In this document: positions 1 to 7,013 of the stretch, one piece after another
Position numbering within the stretch: position 1 is the first letter of the stretch
Layout: the number at the start of each line of letters is the position of its first letter
NCBI GenBank assembly: GCA_900554605.1
Contig: USHU01000009.1
Coordinates: 1 to 14,860, forward strand
DNA: 14,860 bases
From: an uncultured Actinomyces sp.
GTDB taxonomy: Bacteria > Actinomycetota > Actinomycetes > Actinomycetales > Actinomycetaceae
Reading direction: 5' to 3'
The notes under the pieces: generated by a model
Seen by the model: the letters and a program-made list of their open reading frames with translations, nothing else
Told to the model about the DNA's origin: nothing
Databases searched by the model: none
Made by a program: the position numbers and the translations under genes

Positions 1-16
1 CCCACCACTTCAAACG

Positions 17-36
17 GAGAAGCCCTTAGCCTTCTC
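17..36 (-). terminator. Weak inverted repeat at the end of fixX, possible terminator
   Basis: GAGAAG (17-22) and CTTCTC (31-36) form a 6-bp stem with an 8-base loop that includes the fixX stop codon. Only 16 bases lie beyond it in the window and they show no T-run, so a role in ending fix transcription is only a guess. Confidence 0.2.
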
Positions 37-322
37 GGAACATGATCCCGAAACCGCTCCTGGGATAGTGCCACTTCAAAACACCTTCAGGGGCAATAGC
101 CAAGCAGGTACCGCATTCTAGGCATGCGGCATATTCCACTCCAACGGTCCCATCCTCTTCTACCGAGTAGACATGTGCCGGGCAGATTCGCTCCAAGAGC
201 TTGCCGGCACCGGTGGCACGAGCGCGCTCCTGGTTGACCTCGATATGAGATTCTTCCTCGTCAAGGTTGTAAGTGTTACGCGAAAGACGGGCGGGAACAC
301 TCTCAATTTTCAATGTGCTCAT
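26..322 (-). CDS. fixX: FixX-type ferredoxin-like protein
   Basis: A 98-residue iron-sulphur protein expected to carry one [4Fe-4S] cluster and pass electrons from the ETF-like FixAB through FixC. Four cysteines are visible: C47, then C67, C70 and C73 in the motif CLECGTC. The C-terminus (WHYPRSGFGIMFREG) matches the usual end of FixX proteins, and the length is close to that of E. coli FixX (about 95 aa). The frame stays open 32 codons further upstream, but the ATG at 322 is chosen because AGGAGG lies 6-7 bases before it and the protein from there aligns with FixX from its first residues. It is the last gene of fixABCX, 13 bases after the fixC stop. Identification is from family knowledge and is confident; the cluster type is inferred. 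Confidence 0.93.
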   Translation of the reverse strand: MSTLKIESVPARLSRNTYNLDEEESHIEVNQERARATGAGKLLERICPAHVYSVEEDGTVGVEYAACLECGTCLAIAPEGVLKWHYPRSGFGIMFREG

Positions 323-335
323 TGTTCCTCCTGCC

Positions 336-1640
336 TCACAACGCCTTGATACCGGCCAAGCCGTCACTAATGAGATCACGCAAACGCAGGCCAGAAGCCT
401 TGAACGCGTCCATCGCAACCTTCATGATGTGGCGACGCGGGCGAAGATCATGGTTGAAGACTCCGTAGAAAACCTCTGCAGCAAGGCGACCGTAGTCCTT
501 GTACATGCGAGGACGCTCAAGGAAAGCGGGAGCCTTCGCATAGGTCTGCATGTCCTGCCCAACGAAGGAAGACTTCAACTCACTGAGGTAGCGATCCATC
601 GCTGCCTGAGAGAAATCACCGGATTCGAGGGCAGAATGAACCGCCGTTGAAGCCGCGAGCGCAGATCCCGCAGCAAGATCCATCCCTCGAATGGTCAAAC
701 CAGTATTAAGAGTGAATCCAGCTGCATCACCAATAATCACCAAACCGGGACGGGTGAGATCATGCGTCACCATCTGAGGCCCATCTTCGATGGTCAGGTG
801 GCACCCGTATTCGAGCAATTCCCCATCCTCAAGCAGAGGAGCAATTGCCGGATGAGTCAGCAGGTGATCATGAACATCCGAAGAGGACAAGCCCGATGCT
901 TCCAAGTCATCAAGGCGCATGACAACACCGATAGAGACGGAATCTTTATTGGTGTACATGAACGCTCCACCTGCAACGCCCTGGGTCGCATCCCCAACCA
1001 TTGCGTAGGCTGCACCGCAGTTATCGCGCACATTGAAGCGATCTTCAAGGACCTTCTCGGGGAGAGCGATCACCGACTTCACACCCACTGCAAGGTGTTT
1101 CTTCGGCTCTTTAGCGCGGATTCCCGCCTGCTGGGCAATGAAAGAGTTCACCCCATCTGCTGCAACCACAACGTGGGAGCGCAGCTCATCTTCCCCAGCA
1201 CGAACACCAACAACCTGTCCGTTTTCGATGATGAGGGAGTCAACCTTCACACCCGGCATCACGGTGACACCGGCCTCCTCGCACTTCTCGCTCAGCCACA
1301 AATCGAGCTTTGCGCGCAACACTGTGACTGCATTAGCGGGCTCAGCAAGACGCTGATCCCAGTAGTCAATGTTGACCGCTGACTTTTCATTGAGCAGGCT
1401 GACGATATTACGTGTGATTCGGCGTTCTACAGGAGCTTCATGAATGAAGTCCGGGAAGACCTGTTCCATTACTCGGCAGTAGAAAACACCACCCGAGAGA
1501 TTCTTGGAACCGGGTTCCATCGCACGCTCAATGAGAAGGACCTCGTGTCCCTGTCCGGCAAGAGTGTAGGCGGCAACACAACCGGCTACACCTCCACCGA
1601 TGACGATGACCTCGAAATCAACCTCTACTTCTTCAGACAT
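336..1640 (-). CDS. fixC: FixC-type FAD-dependent oxidoreductase (ETF:quinone oxidoreductase family)
   Basis: A 434-residue flavoprotein predicted to accept electrons from FixAB and exchange them with FixX and the membrane quinone pool or a low-potential acceptor, supporting reduction of an enoyl-CoA by CaiA. The N-terminus has the dinucleotide-binding loop IGGGVAG (about residues 14-20) with an acidic residue, E38, ending the second strand. ADGVNS (161-166) and GDAAGF (304-309) are the other FAD-contact motifs of this family. Length equals the usual FixC length (about 430 aa). It lacks the separate C-terminal ferredoxin domain of full ETF-QO, that role being filled by FixX. The ATG at 1640 follows the fixB stop by 8 bases, with its Shine-Dalgarno (GAGGAA) overlapping the end of fixB, which suggests translational coupling. 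Confidence 0.94.
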   Translation of the reverse strand: MSEEVEVDFEVIVIGGGVAGCVAAYTLAGQGHEVLLIERAMEPGSKNLSGGVFYCRVMEQVFPDFIHEAPVERRITRNIVSLLNEKSAVNIDYWDQRLAEPANAVTVLRAKLDLWLSEKCEEAGVTVMPGVKVDSLIIENGQVVGVRAGEDELRSHVVVAADGVNSFIAQQAGIRAKEPKKHLAVGVKSVIALPEKVLEDRFNVRDNCGAAYAMVGDATQGVAGGAFMYTNKDSVSIGVVMRLDDLEASGLSSSDVHDHLLTHPAIAPLLEDGELLEYGCHLTIEDGPQMVTHDLTRPGLVIIGDAAGFTLNTGLTIRGMDLAAGSALAASTAVHSALESGDFSQAAMDRYLSELKSSFVGQDMQTYAKAPAFLERPRMYKDYGRLAAEVFYGVFNHDLRPRRHIMKVAMDAFKASGLRLRDLISDGLAGIKAL

Positions 1641-1648
1641 ACTCTTCC

Positions 1649-2521
1649 TCAGGAAAGTGCTGCGGTAATCGCAGGCAGGACATCGTAGAGGTCGCCCACG
1701 ATTCCGTAGTCAGCAACCTCAAAGATCGGGGCATTGGCATCACTATTGACAGCAACGACGACCTTCGAATCGGACATACCCGAGGTGTGCTGAACCTGAC
1801 CGGAGATACCGGCAGCAAGGTACAGATCCGGAGCAACGTGCATGCCGGAAACACCAACATAGCGATCCTTGGACAGCCACGCGGTTCCTTCAGCCAGGGG
1901 ACGGGAGCAGGCGAGCTCTGCGCCCAGTGCTGCGGCCAGGTCGCGGGCGATCTGCAGATCTTCCTCGGCCTTGAAGCCGCGACCGGCTGCGACGATACGA
2001 CGCGCTGCAGCAAGATTGGCGGGACCTGAACCAGCGGGCTCCACAGCGCTCACGCTGGCCTCGTAGTGTTCTTCCGAGCCGGCCTCGGGCGCAACTTCTG
2101 CGCCTTCGACGGGGGCTCCACCTTCGAGGACGACAACAGCGCCGCCGGGGAAGGAAATGGTCTCCTGCGTCAGGCCACCAAAGCGCGAAACTTCGGCCTC
2201 GCCAGCGGAAACGCGGAGCGCACCGTTGATGAGGGGAAGGCCCAGGCGCGCTGCGACAGCGCCGGCAAGGACGCGCTCAACGGGACGGTTCGCGGCGAAG
2301 ACGATATCTGCGCCAGCGCCTTCCAACACAGCGTTCACTGCGGGGGCAAAAGCCTCAAGAGGCGCATTGCTTCCACGACCGATGGCCACAACGCGGTCAA
2401 CACCAGCGATGCCGGTGGCCTCGTCGCCAAGAGCGATGACGGTTACGGGACCGATCGCACGCGCGGCCTCGACGAGGGATGCAATCTGATTCGATGTCGT
2501 AATGATCCATGTGTTAGTCAT
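1649..2521 (-). CDS. fixB: Electron transfer flavoprotein alpha subunit, FixB type
   Basis: A 290-residue ETF-alpha homologue that should bind FAD and pair with FixA. The N-terminal half is a Rossmann-like ETF domain. The C-terminal FAD domain is clear: AAGRGF at 178-183, GISGQVQH at 238-245, and the strongly conserved stretch NAPIFEVADYGIVGD around 263-277. It is somewhat shorter than E. coli FixB (about 313 aa), the difference lying in the N-terminal half and linker. ATG at 2521 is preceded by AAAGGAC about 8 bases upstream. It sits 15 bases after the fixA stop. FixAB-type ETFs belong to the group linked to FixCX and, in some bacteria, to electron bifurcation; whether that happens here cannot be seen. 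Confidence 0.94.
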   Translation of the reverse strand: MTNTWIITTSNQIASLVEAARAIGPVTVIALGDEATGIAGVDRVVAIGRGSNAPLEAFAPAVNAVLEGAGADIVFAANRPVERVLAGAVAARLGLPLINGALRVSAGEAEVSRFGGLTQETISFPGGAVVVLEGGAPVEGAEVAPEAGSEEHYEASVSAVEPAGSGPANLAAARRIVAAGRGFKAEEDLQIARDLAAALGAELACSRPLAEGTAWLSKDRYVGVSGMHVAPDLYLAAGISGQVQHTSGMSDSKVVVAVNSDANAPIFEVADYGIVGDLYDVLPAITAALS

Positions 2522-2536
2522 TGTCCAAGTCCTTTC

Positions 2537-3298
2537 TCAGAGCACACCAGCGCTACGCAGCGCCTCGACCAGTTTCACAGCGGCGTCGTCACCACTGAGA
2601 ATTTCCTTCTTACGTTCCTGAGCGACCGGGCGCAGGCGGCCGGTGACCTCAACAGAAATCGGCTCGACACCCAGATCTGCAAGAGCAACGGTGTCCATCG
2701 GCTTCTTTCCTGCCTGCAGAACATCCTTCATACCGGGAACCTTGACGGTCGCAGCATCTGTTGTCACGGCAACGACAACGGGGCCATCGACCGTGATCGT
2801 ACGTGTACCAGAGGCGGTAGCCTGCGTGATGGTCCATCCATTTCCGTTGGCCTCAACCGCGGAAACCTCCTGGAAACAGGGCCATCCCAGGTAACCTGCG
2901 ACCAGAGCAGACATCATCTTGGCGGACTCGTCAATGGAAGAGTCGCCCGTCAAGAGGATATTCGCGCCTTCAACCTTGCGAACCAGAGCGGCAAGCGCAG
3001 CTGCGACCGCAGTGGCGTTCAGATCACGAGCGGCATCATCGGCAACGACCAACGCACGGTCGAATCCGCGCGAAAGAGCAGCCTTTTTTGCCATTGAGGA
3101 GGACACCAGTGCGTCTCCTACGGAAATACCAACGAGCTCTTCGCCCTTAGCATCTGCGACAGTGCGTGCCACCTGAATGGCAACGGGGTCGTATTCACTC
3201 ACCGCGGCCTTCGCACGCGACCAGTCAACGACACCATCAGAACCCACGGTTGTATCCTGCGGGTTTGCAGCGTACTTATACGCGACAACGATACTCAT
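2537..3298 (-). CDS. fixA: Electron transfer flavoprotein beta subunit, FixA type
   Basis: A 253-residue ETF-beta homologue (E. coli FixA is about 256 aa), first gene of fixABCX. Its start, MSIVVAYKYAANP, is typical of the family. The middle carries the nucleotide-site region around GDSSIDESAKMM, and the C-terminal half has VPGMKDVLQAGKKPM, the usual ETF-beta segment that contacts ETF-alpha. The frame remains open 27 codons further upstream. ATG 3298 is chosen because GAGAAGGA lies about 7 bases before it and because the upstream residues do not look like ETF. It is divergent from the TetR gene, which makes it a natural target of that regulator. Confidence 0.93.
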   Translation of the reverse strand: MSIVVAYKYAANPQDTTVGSDGVVDWSRAKAAVSEYDPVAIQVARTVADAKGEELVGISVGDALVSSSMAKKAALSRGFDRALVVADDAARDLNATAVAAALAALVRKVEGANILLTGDSSIDESAKMMSALVAGYLGWPCFQEVSAVEANGNGWTITQATASGTRTITVDGPVVVAVTTDAATVKVPGMKDVLQAGKKPMDTVALADLGVEPISVEVTGRLRPVAQERKKEILSGDDAAVKLVEALRSAGVL

Positions 3299-3444
3299 CG
3301 TGTCCTTCTCTCTTGAGTGTTGTTTTCGGATAGATACAGGGAAGACTCCCCAAGTTTTCTCAGCTCCCGAAAAGCGCACGCATTAACCCGCAAGGTGCGA
3401 GTAATATGGCGCTTACCAGCAGCTATGAAAGAAAGGTGCAAGTC
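3299..3444. promoter_or_regulatory. Divergent fixA / tetR control region
   Basis: This 146-base divergent space must hold the fix promoter and probably the regulator's own. Visible dyads: TTTTCGG (3323-3329) with CCGAAAA (3367-3373); GGGA-AGAC-TCCC (3339-3350) inside that loop; and CGCAC (3375-3379) with GTGCG (3395-3399). For tetR, TAATAT (3402-3407) is a possible -10 placed about 38 bases before the GTG start, but no good -35 is seen. No convincing sigma-70-type promoter is seen for fixA. TetR-family proteins commonly bind such divergent spaces, so operator function is inference. Confidence 0.4.
3431..3436 (+). promoter_or_regulatory. Ribosome binding site that favours GTG start of tetR
   Basis: GAAAGG, 8 bases before GTG 3445. 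It lies inside the longer open frame from ATG 3406 and is the reason for choosing the shorter protein. Confidence 0.55.
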
Positions 3445-4077
3445 GTGCCGAATCCTCGACAAGACGCGCCCAAAGTTGGTCGGCCACGCGATGAAGTGGT
3501 CGAAACCAAGATCATCGAAAGCGCCCTGACGCTCTACGGAGAGGTCGGCTGGGCCGCTTTCAACCTGACCAAGGTCGCCAGCGCTGCCGGAGTGGGCAAA
3601 TCCAGCATTTACACACGCTGGGAAACCCGCGATGCCCTCCTGAAGGACGCCTTCGCGCGATTGGTTCGTTGCCCTGGCCCACACGGGAATAGCGCGCGGG
3701 AAATTTTGATGAACGAGGCCGAATTCCGCCTTCGCGAGTACCTTGGGCCGAATCGTCGGGCAGTTCGTCGCCTGTTCGTCGAGGCTGGTGAAACGAACGA
3801 TCCGACGATCGCCCTGATTCACAACCAGATTTTCGTTACCCCCCTGGGTGCGATTCGCACACGCTTGTGGGAGTTCAAGAGCGCGGGGCAGATTAAGGAC
3901 ACTCTGTCGGTTACCCGCCTGCTTGACGCGGTTGAAGGCTCGGTTCTGATGCGCACCTTCTGCCTGCCCGATGACTACATCGACTGCTTCATGCTGAAGG
4001 TTCCGCGTTACCTTGAAGCTTTGATTGACGATCAGCTTCATGGCAATCTCAATTCGTCACTACGCGCAGTATCCTGA
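3445..4077 (+). CDS. TetR-family transcriptional regulator
   Basis: A 210-residue regulator. The N-terminal DNA-binding domain is clear: after the basic stretch KVGRPRDE, helices run to LTKVASAAGVGKSSIYTRW (about 41-59), the TetR helix-turn-helix signature, followed by ETRDALLKDAF. The remainder is an all-helical ligand and dimerisation domain with no recognisable ligand class. An in-frame ATG at 3406 would add 13 residues, but it has no good ribosome site. GTG 3445 is preferred because GAAAGG (3431-3436) stands 8 bases before it and the protein then begins like other TetR proteins. It is the only regulator in the window, divergent from fixA, and probably senses a pathway CoA ester or acid (inference). 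Its last 40 bases overlap the convergent MBL-fold gene. Confidence 0.9.
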   Translation: MPNPRQDAPKVGRPRDEVVETKIIESALTLYGEVGWAAFNLTKVASAAGVGKSSIYTRWETRDALLKDAFARLVRCPGPHGNSAREILMNEAEFRLREYLGPNRRAVRRLFVEAGETNDPTIALIHNQIFVTPLGAIRTRLWEFKSAGQIKDTLSVTRLLDAVEGSVLMRTFCLPDDYIDCFMLKVPRYLEALIDDQLHGNLNSSLRAVS

Positions 4078-4715
4078 GCCACTTCCCGCGGACAGAGAAC
4101 GCGCGACCAGTGCGTGAGCTGCGCCTTTTCTGCTGCCAAAGTGGTGGCGGGACCGTGCCCGGGAAGTACGCGAAGATCCTGATTAACCTCTGCGAGTTTC
4201 GCGCAGGATGAGGCCATAAGCGCCCGGTCTCCCCCGGGAAAATCAGTCCGTCCAATCGTTCCGGCAAATAGCATGTCGCCGCTGAACAGGATCGAGTTGG
4301 CACGATCGATCAAACAGATATGTCCCTGAGTGTGTCCCGGGGGATCGATCACCTCAAGGCGATCGCTCCCCCACTCAATGACATCGCCTTCCTTCAAAGG
4401 CCGATCAACGTGATCCACAACGTAGTCGATACCTTCGACATCGAATCCAGACAGATGCAAGTCGCGCGTTCCAGCAACATCTGCAGCTCCACAGGCGACC
4501 CAGCACCCGTGTTGAGCGACAAGTTCATTAACTGCCCCGATGTGGTCGCAATGACAGTGGGTGAGCACGATACCGACGACGTCCAAGTCCTGCGTCCATT
4601 GCTGTAGGAAGCTCGCTTGGTCGCCCGGGTCGACAATAATCGTCCCGCCTTCATTCGTTAGCGCGTAGCAATTCGTGCGGTACGCGCTCACAACCACTGA
4701 ATCAATGCGATACAT
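4038..4715 (-). CDS. Metallo-beta-lactamase-fold hydrolase, glyoxalase II-like
   Basis: A 225-residue metal-dependent hydrolase. The zinc motif THCHCDH gives H53, H55, D57 and H58. H128 lies in PPGHTQGH, D147 in LFSGDMLF and H187 in PGHGP, so all ligands of a two-metal site are present. The architecture is that of glyoxalase II/YcbL-like proteins, which cleave thioesters such as S-lactoylglutathione, but the family is broad. In this cluster a thioesterase role on an acyl-CoA or other thiol ester is plausible but unproven. ATG 4715 lies 3 bases after the stop of the MFS gene, with AAGGGG in that gene's 3' end, so the two are likely translationally coupled. The 3' end overlaps the convergent tetR gene by 40 bases. 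Confidence 0.88.
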   Translation of the reverse strand: MYRIDSVVVSAYRTNCYALTNEGGTIIVDPGDQASFLQQWTQDLDVVGIVLTHCHCDHIGAVNELVAQHGCWVACGAADVAGTRDLHLSGFDVEGIDYVVDHVDRPLKEGDVIEWGSDRLEVIDPPGHTQGHICLIDRANSILFSGDMLFAGTIGRTDFPGGDRALMASSCAKLAEVNQDLRVLPGHGPATTLAAEKAQLTHWSRVLCPREVAQDTARSDELRLP

Positions 4716-4718
4716 CGT

Positions 4719-6047
4719 TTAGCGCCCCTTGAAGTCCGCTGATCCTGTAACGTCCAAGCTCAGTCCCTTGGTTTCGGGGGCCCAAGCGAAGGAAACACCA
4801 AATCCAAGTGCCGAAATGAGCGCACCGGCAAGCATGGTTGCCGAGATCCCGTAATCGGCGATAAATGCCGGAAGGACGAACATTGAGTAGACGGTGCCGA
4901 TTCGGCTCAGAGCCATAGCAACACCCATTGCCGAGGCGCGAATGGAGGTTGGGAAGAGCTCGTTGGGGTAGAGCCACTCGAGGTTGCCCGGACCGCCAGC
5001 AAGAAGTGCGTAGGCGATGAAGCAAATGGAAATCAGAACGATTCCCCCCTGCGGGAAGAAACCGATCAGACCAAGCGCAATCGTCATGCCGAAGAAACAC
5101 CAGATGATGAGCGGACGACGCCCCACGCGTTCAGCCAAGTACATTGCGGGGAATGTACCGAGCATAAAGAAGGTGCCGATAACAAGCTCGCCAATCAGCG
5201 AATTGCGTCCCTCTCCAAGGCCAATGGAACCAACGATTGTGGGGCCATAGGTGTAAAGAGCAAACATCGGAATTGCCTGACAGAGCCAAATCACACCAAC
5301 GAAGATCACGCGACGCAGATAAACACCACTGAAGATCTTCTTAAACTCAGTTTTCTCGGCAACCTCTTGCGCAGGAAGGCGGACATTTTCACCGAAAAGC
5401 TTCATGACAACGCGATCGGCTTCTTCTTGGCGGCCTTTCGATGCCAACCACCTGGGAGATTCGGGGATATCCCAACGTCCGATAAGAATTAGTACTGCCG
5501 GGATCGCAGACGACGCCAGCATCCAGCGCCAGCCGTGAGGGGTTTCGTAAAGCGCGTAGCCCACAAGAGCTGCGACATTGGCACCGAGATACCATGCGGC
5601 AGCGATCATGCCCATCGACATTGCGCGATGTTTGCGCGGTGAGAACTCCGCAATCATCGATGTGGCAATCGGATAATCTGCGCCGATTGCCACACCGATG
5701 AGGAAGCGCAGAGCCACTAATTGCAGAGGAGACGTAACGACGGCACACAGTACCGACAAAACGACAATGACAATCAGGTCAAGAATGAACATCTTGTGAC
5801 GACCAATGAGGTCCGTCAGCCATCCTCCGACTGCGGCACCTAAGAAAAGACCGACCAAAGCGGCAATTCCCAGCAAGCCCGACATGGAATTACTGATCTC
5901 GATATCGGTACCCAGGCGTGAAAGCGCCACGCCGATAATTCCTAGAACATAGCCTTCAAGGAATGGACCACCACTGGAAAATGCGATGATGCGCCAAAGC
6001 ACACCCGACATATCCAGATCTTCGAGATCTGTTACTTCCTTTTTCAC
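4719..6047 (-). CDS. MFS transporter, sugar-porter / metabolite:H+ symporter type
   Basis: A 442-residue membrane carrier with about 12 hydrophobic segments. Sugar-porter-type signatures are visible: DLIGRHK in the loop after the second segment, RFLIGVAIGADYP in segment 4, PESPRWL at the central loop, AERVGRRP after segment 8 and PNELFPTSIRASA in segment 10. This superfamily branch carries sugars, aromatic acids, inositol and also betaines or carnitine in other organisms. The substrate is not decided by the sequence; uptake or exchange of the quaternary-amine acid is inferred from context. The open frame begins at ATG 6092, but GTG 6047 is preferred because GAGGAG lies 9 bases upstream of it. 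The N-terminus is then the short acidic leader MKKEVTDLEDLD. Confidence 0.88.
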   Translation of the reverse strand: MKKEVTDLEDLDMSGVLWRIIAFSSGGPFLEGYVLGIIGVALSRLGTDIEISNSMSGLLGIAALVGLFLGAAVGGWLTDLIGRHKMFILDLIVIVVLSVLCAVVTSPLQLVALRFLIGVAIGADYPIATSMIAEFSPRKHRAMSMGMIAAAWYLGANVAALVGYALYETPHGWRWMLASSAIPAVLILIGRWDIPESPRWLASKGRQEEADRVVMKLFGENVRLPAQEVAEKTEFKKIFSGVYLRRVIFVGVIWLCQAIPMFALYTYGPTIVGSIGLGEGRNSLIGELVIGTFFMLGTFPAMYLAERVGRRPLIIWCFFGMTIALGLIGFFPQGGIVLISICFIAYALLAGGPGNLEWLYPNELFPTSIRASAMGVAMALSRIGTVYSMFVLPAFIADYGISATMLAGALISALGFGVSFAWAPETKGLSLDVTGSADFKGR

Positions 6048-6056
6048 TGCGTGTAT

Positions 6057-6062
6057 CTCCTC
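6057..6062 (-). promoter_or_regulatory. Ribosome binding site deciding the MFS start
   Basis: GAGGAG on the minus strand, 9 bases before GTG 6047. The alternative ATG at 6092 has no comparable site, so the shorter protein is favoured. Confidence 0.65.
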
Positions 6063-6090
6063 TAACACCTCGATAGCAGAACTGCAGATC

Positions 6091-6119
6091 ATCGTGTGAT
6101 CACGCAGCTATGCTTTCAA
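6091..6119 (-). promoter_or_regulatory. Candidate internal promoter with palindrome in its spacer
   Basis: On the minus strand TTGAAA (6114-6119) and CACGAT (6091-6096) are 17 bases apart, in the 79-base gap between the hydratase gene and the MFS gene. The -35 is close to consensus, the -10 only half so. The perfect palindrome GTGATCAC (6096-6103) touches the -10 and lies mostly in the spacer, where a repressor could act. The MFS and MBL genes may therefore form a separately controlled unit. Confidence 0.3.
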
Positions 6120-6126
6120 GGTTACT

Positions 6127-7002
6127 TCAGCGGTATTCGATAATCCCCCAGTTCAGGTGCGGCTTCGCACCGGTGACATCAGCATCTTCGTCCACCAGCT
6201 GGAAACGGAGCTCGCCTTCTCCGACCTTCCACAGCTTCGTCTTCAGAGTGCTACCGGGCAGAACCGGCGAAGTAATGCGGGTCTTGAAACGGGTGATGCG
6301 CTCGGGTTCTCCGGGAACGAAAGCGTTGATTGCATGACGCATAACAACACCCGCGTAAGAGATCGCGTGAAGAATGGGACGAGGCTCACCGTTCTCAGCT
6401 GCATAATCCCAGTCGATATGCTGCGGGTGATAGTCGCCCGACAGGCGGTAGATCAAAGCCTGGTTCTCAGGAATACGCTCAACAACCTCGACGTCAGCCT
6501 CGCGCTCTGGCATCTCAACGATGTCCTTGGGAGGCTTGGGGCCACCCCAACCGCCGTCGTAAATCAGGCAGTCCCAAGATTCGTTCGTGAAAAGCAGGTT
6601 GCCGTCCGAATCGTAGGTGTCGCCAATATGCTGAGCGAGCAGGCCACGACCCTCACCACGGTCATAGAGGCCTTCAAGGCGAACCATAGTTTCCAAGTGA
6701 TCGCTCATCTTAGTGATCGGCTGGTGGAAACGAATATCGAAGCCCCAGTGCAGGGAGCCCGCATAGTTGTAGCCGTAGTCAATGGTACGAGTGACCTCGG
6801 AATCCACGATGAGCATCGCACCAAACATGGGCAGAACCTTGAGCTGGGGATGACGTTCATCGTGCTCGTTGAGGTATTCGAGGCCATCCTTGCCATCGAT
6901 ACCTGCACCGCAGCCAAGAGCAAACAGCTCAAGATCACGGAAAGTGTAGTCACGGACGAAAGGACCGAAGGTCTGTCCGACCATATCCGTATTGATTGCC
7001 AT
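6127..7002 (-). CDS. MaoC-like (hydratase-2 type) enoyl-CoA hydratase
   Basis: A 291-residue protein with a double hot-dog layout: an N-terminal non-catalytic half (about 10-150, ending in the WGGPKPP linker that resembles the GFGG linker of MFE-2 hydratases) and a C-terminal catalytic half. The hydratase-2 motif is at 185-212: YRLSGDYHPQHID then PILHAIS. D190 and H195 are the expected catalytic pair. The usual Asn between them (GDxNPxH) is His192 here. The family adds water to trans-2-enoyl-CoA, giving (R)-3-hydroxyacyl-CoA. In this cai-like cluster it occupies the place of the crotonase CaiD. ATG 7002 (AAAGGA 6 bases upstream) is preferred over an in-frame GTG at 7017. It starts 11 bases after the ligase stop. 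Confidence 0.9.
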   Translation of the reverse strand: MAINTDMVGQTFGPFVRDYTFRDLELFALGCGAGIDGKDGLEYLNEHDERHPQLKVLPMFGAMLIVDSEVTRTIDYGYNYAGSLHWGFDIRFHQPITKMSDHLETMVRLEGLYDRGEGRGLLAQHIGDTYDSDGNLLFTNESWDCLIYDGGWGGPKPPKDIVEMPEREADVEVVERIPENQALIYRLSGDYHPQHIDWDYAAENGEPRPILHAISYAGVVMRHAINAFVPGEPERITRFKTRITSPVLPGSTLKTKLWKVGEGELRFQLVDEDADVTGAKPHLNWGIIEYR

Positions 7003-7013
7003 GCCTGTTCCTT

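Noticed and set aside
2066..3097. Long plus-strand open frame (343 codons) opposite fixB and fixA
   Set aside because: It lies wholly antisense to clear ETF subunit genes, spans their junction, and its translation is low-complexity without any known family look.
6048..6092. ATG 6092 as start of the sugar-porter-type MFS gene
   Set aside because: No ribosome site precedes it, while GAGGAG sits at good spacing before GTG 6047, and the extra 15 residues are not typical of the family.
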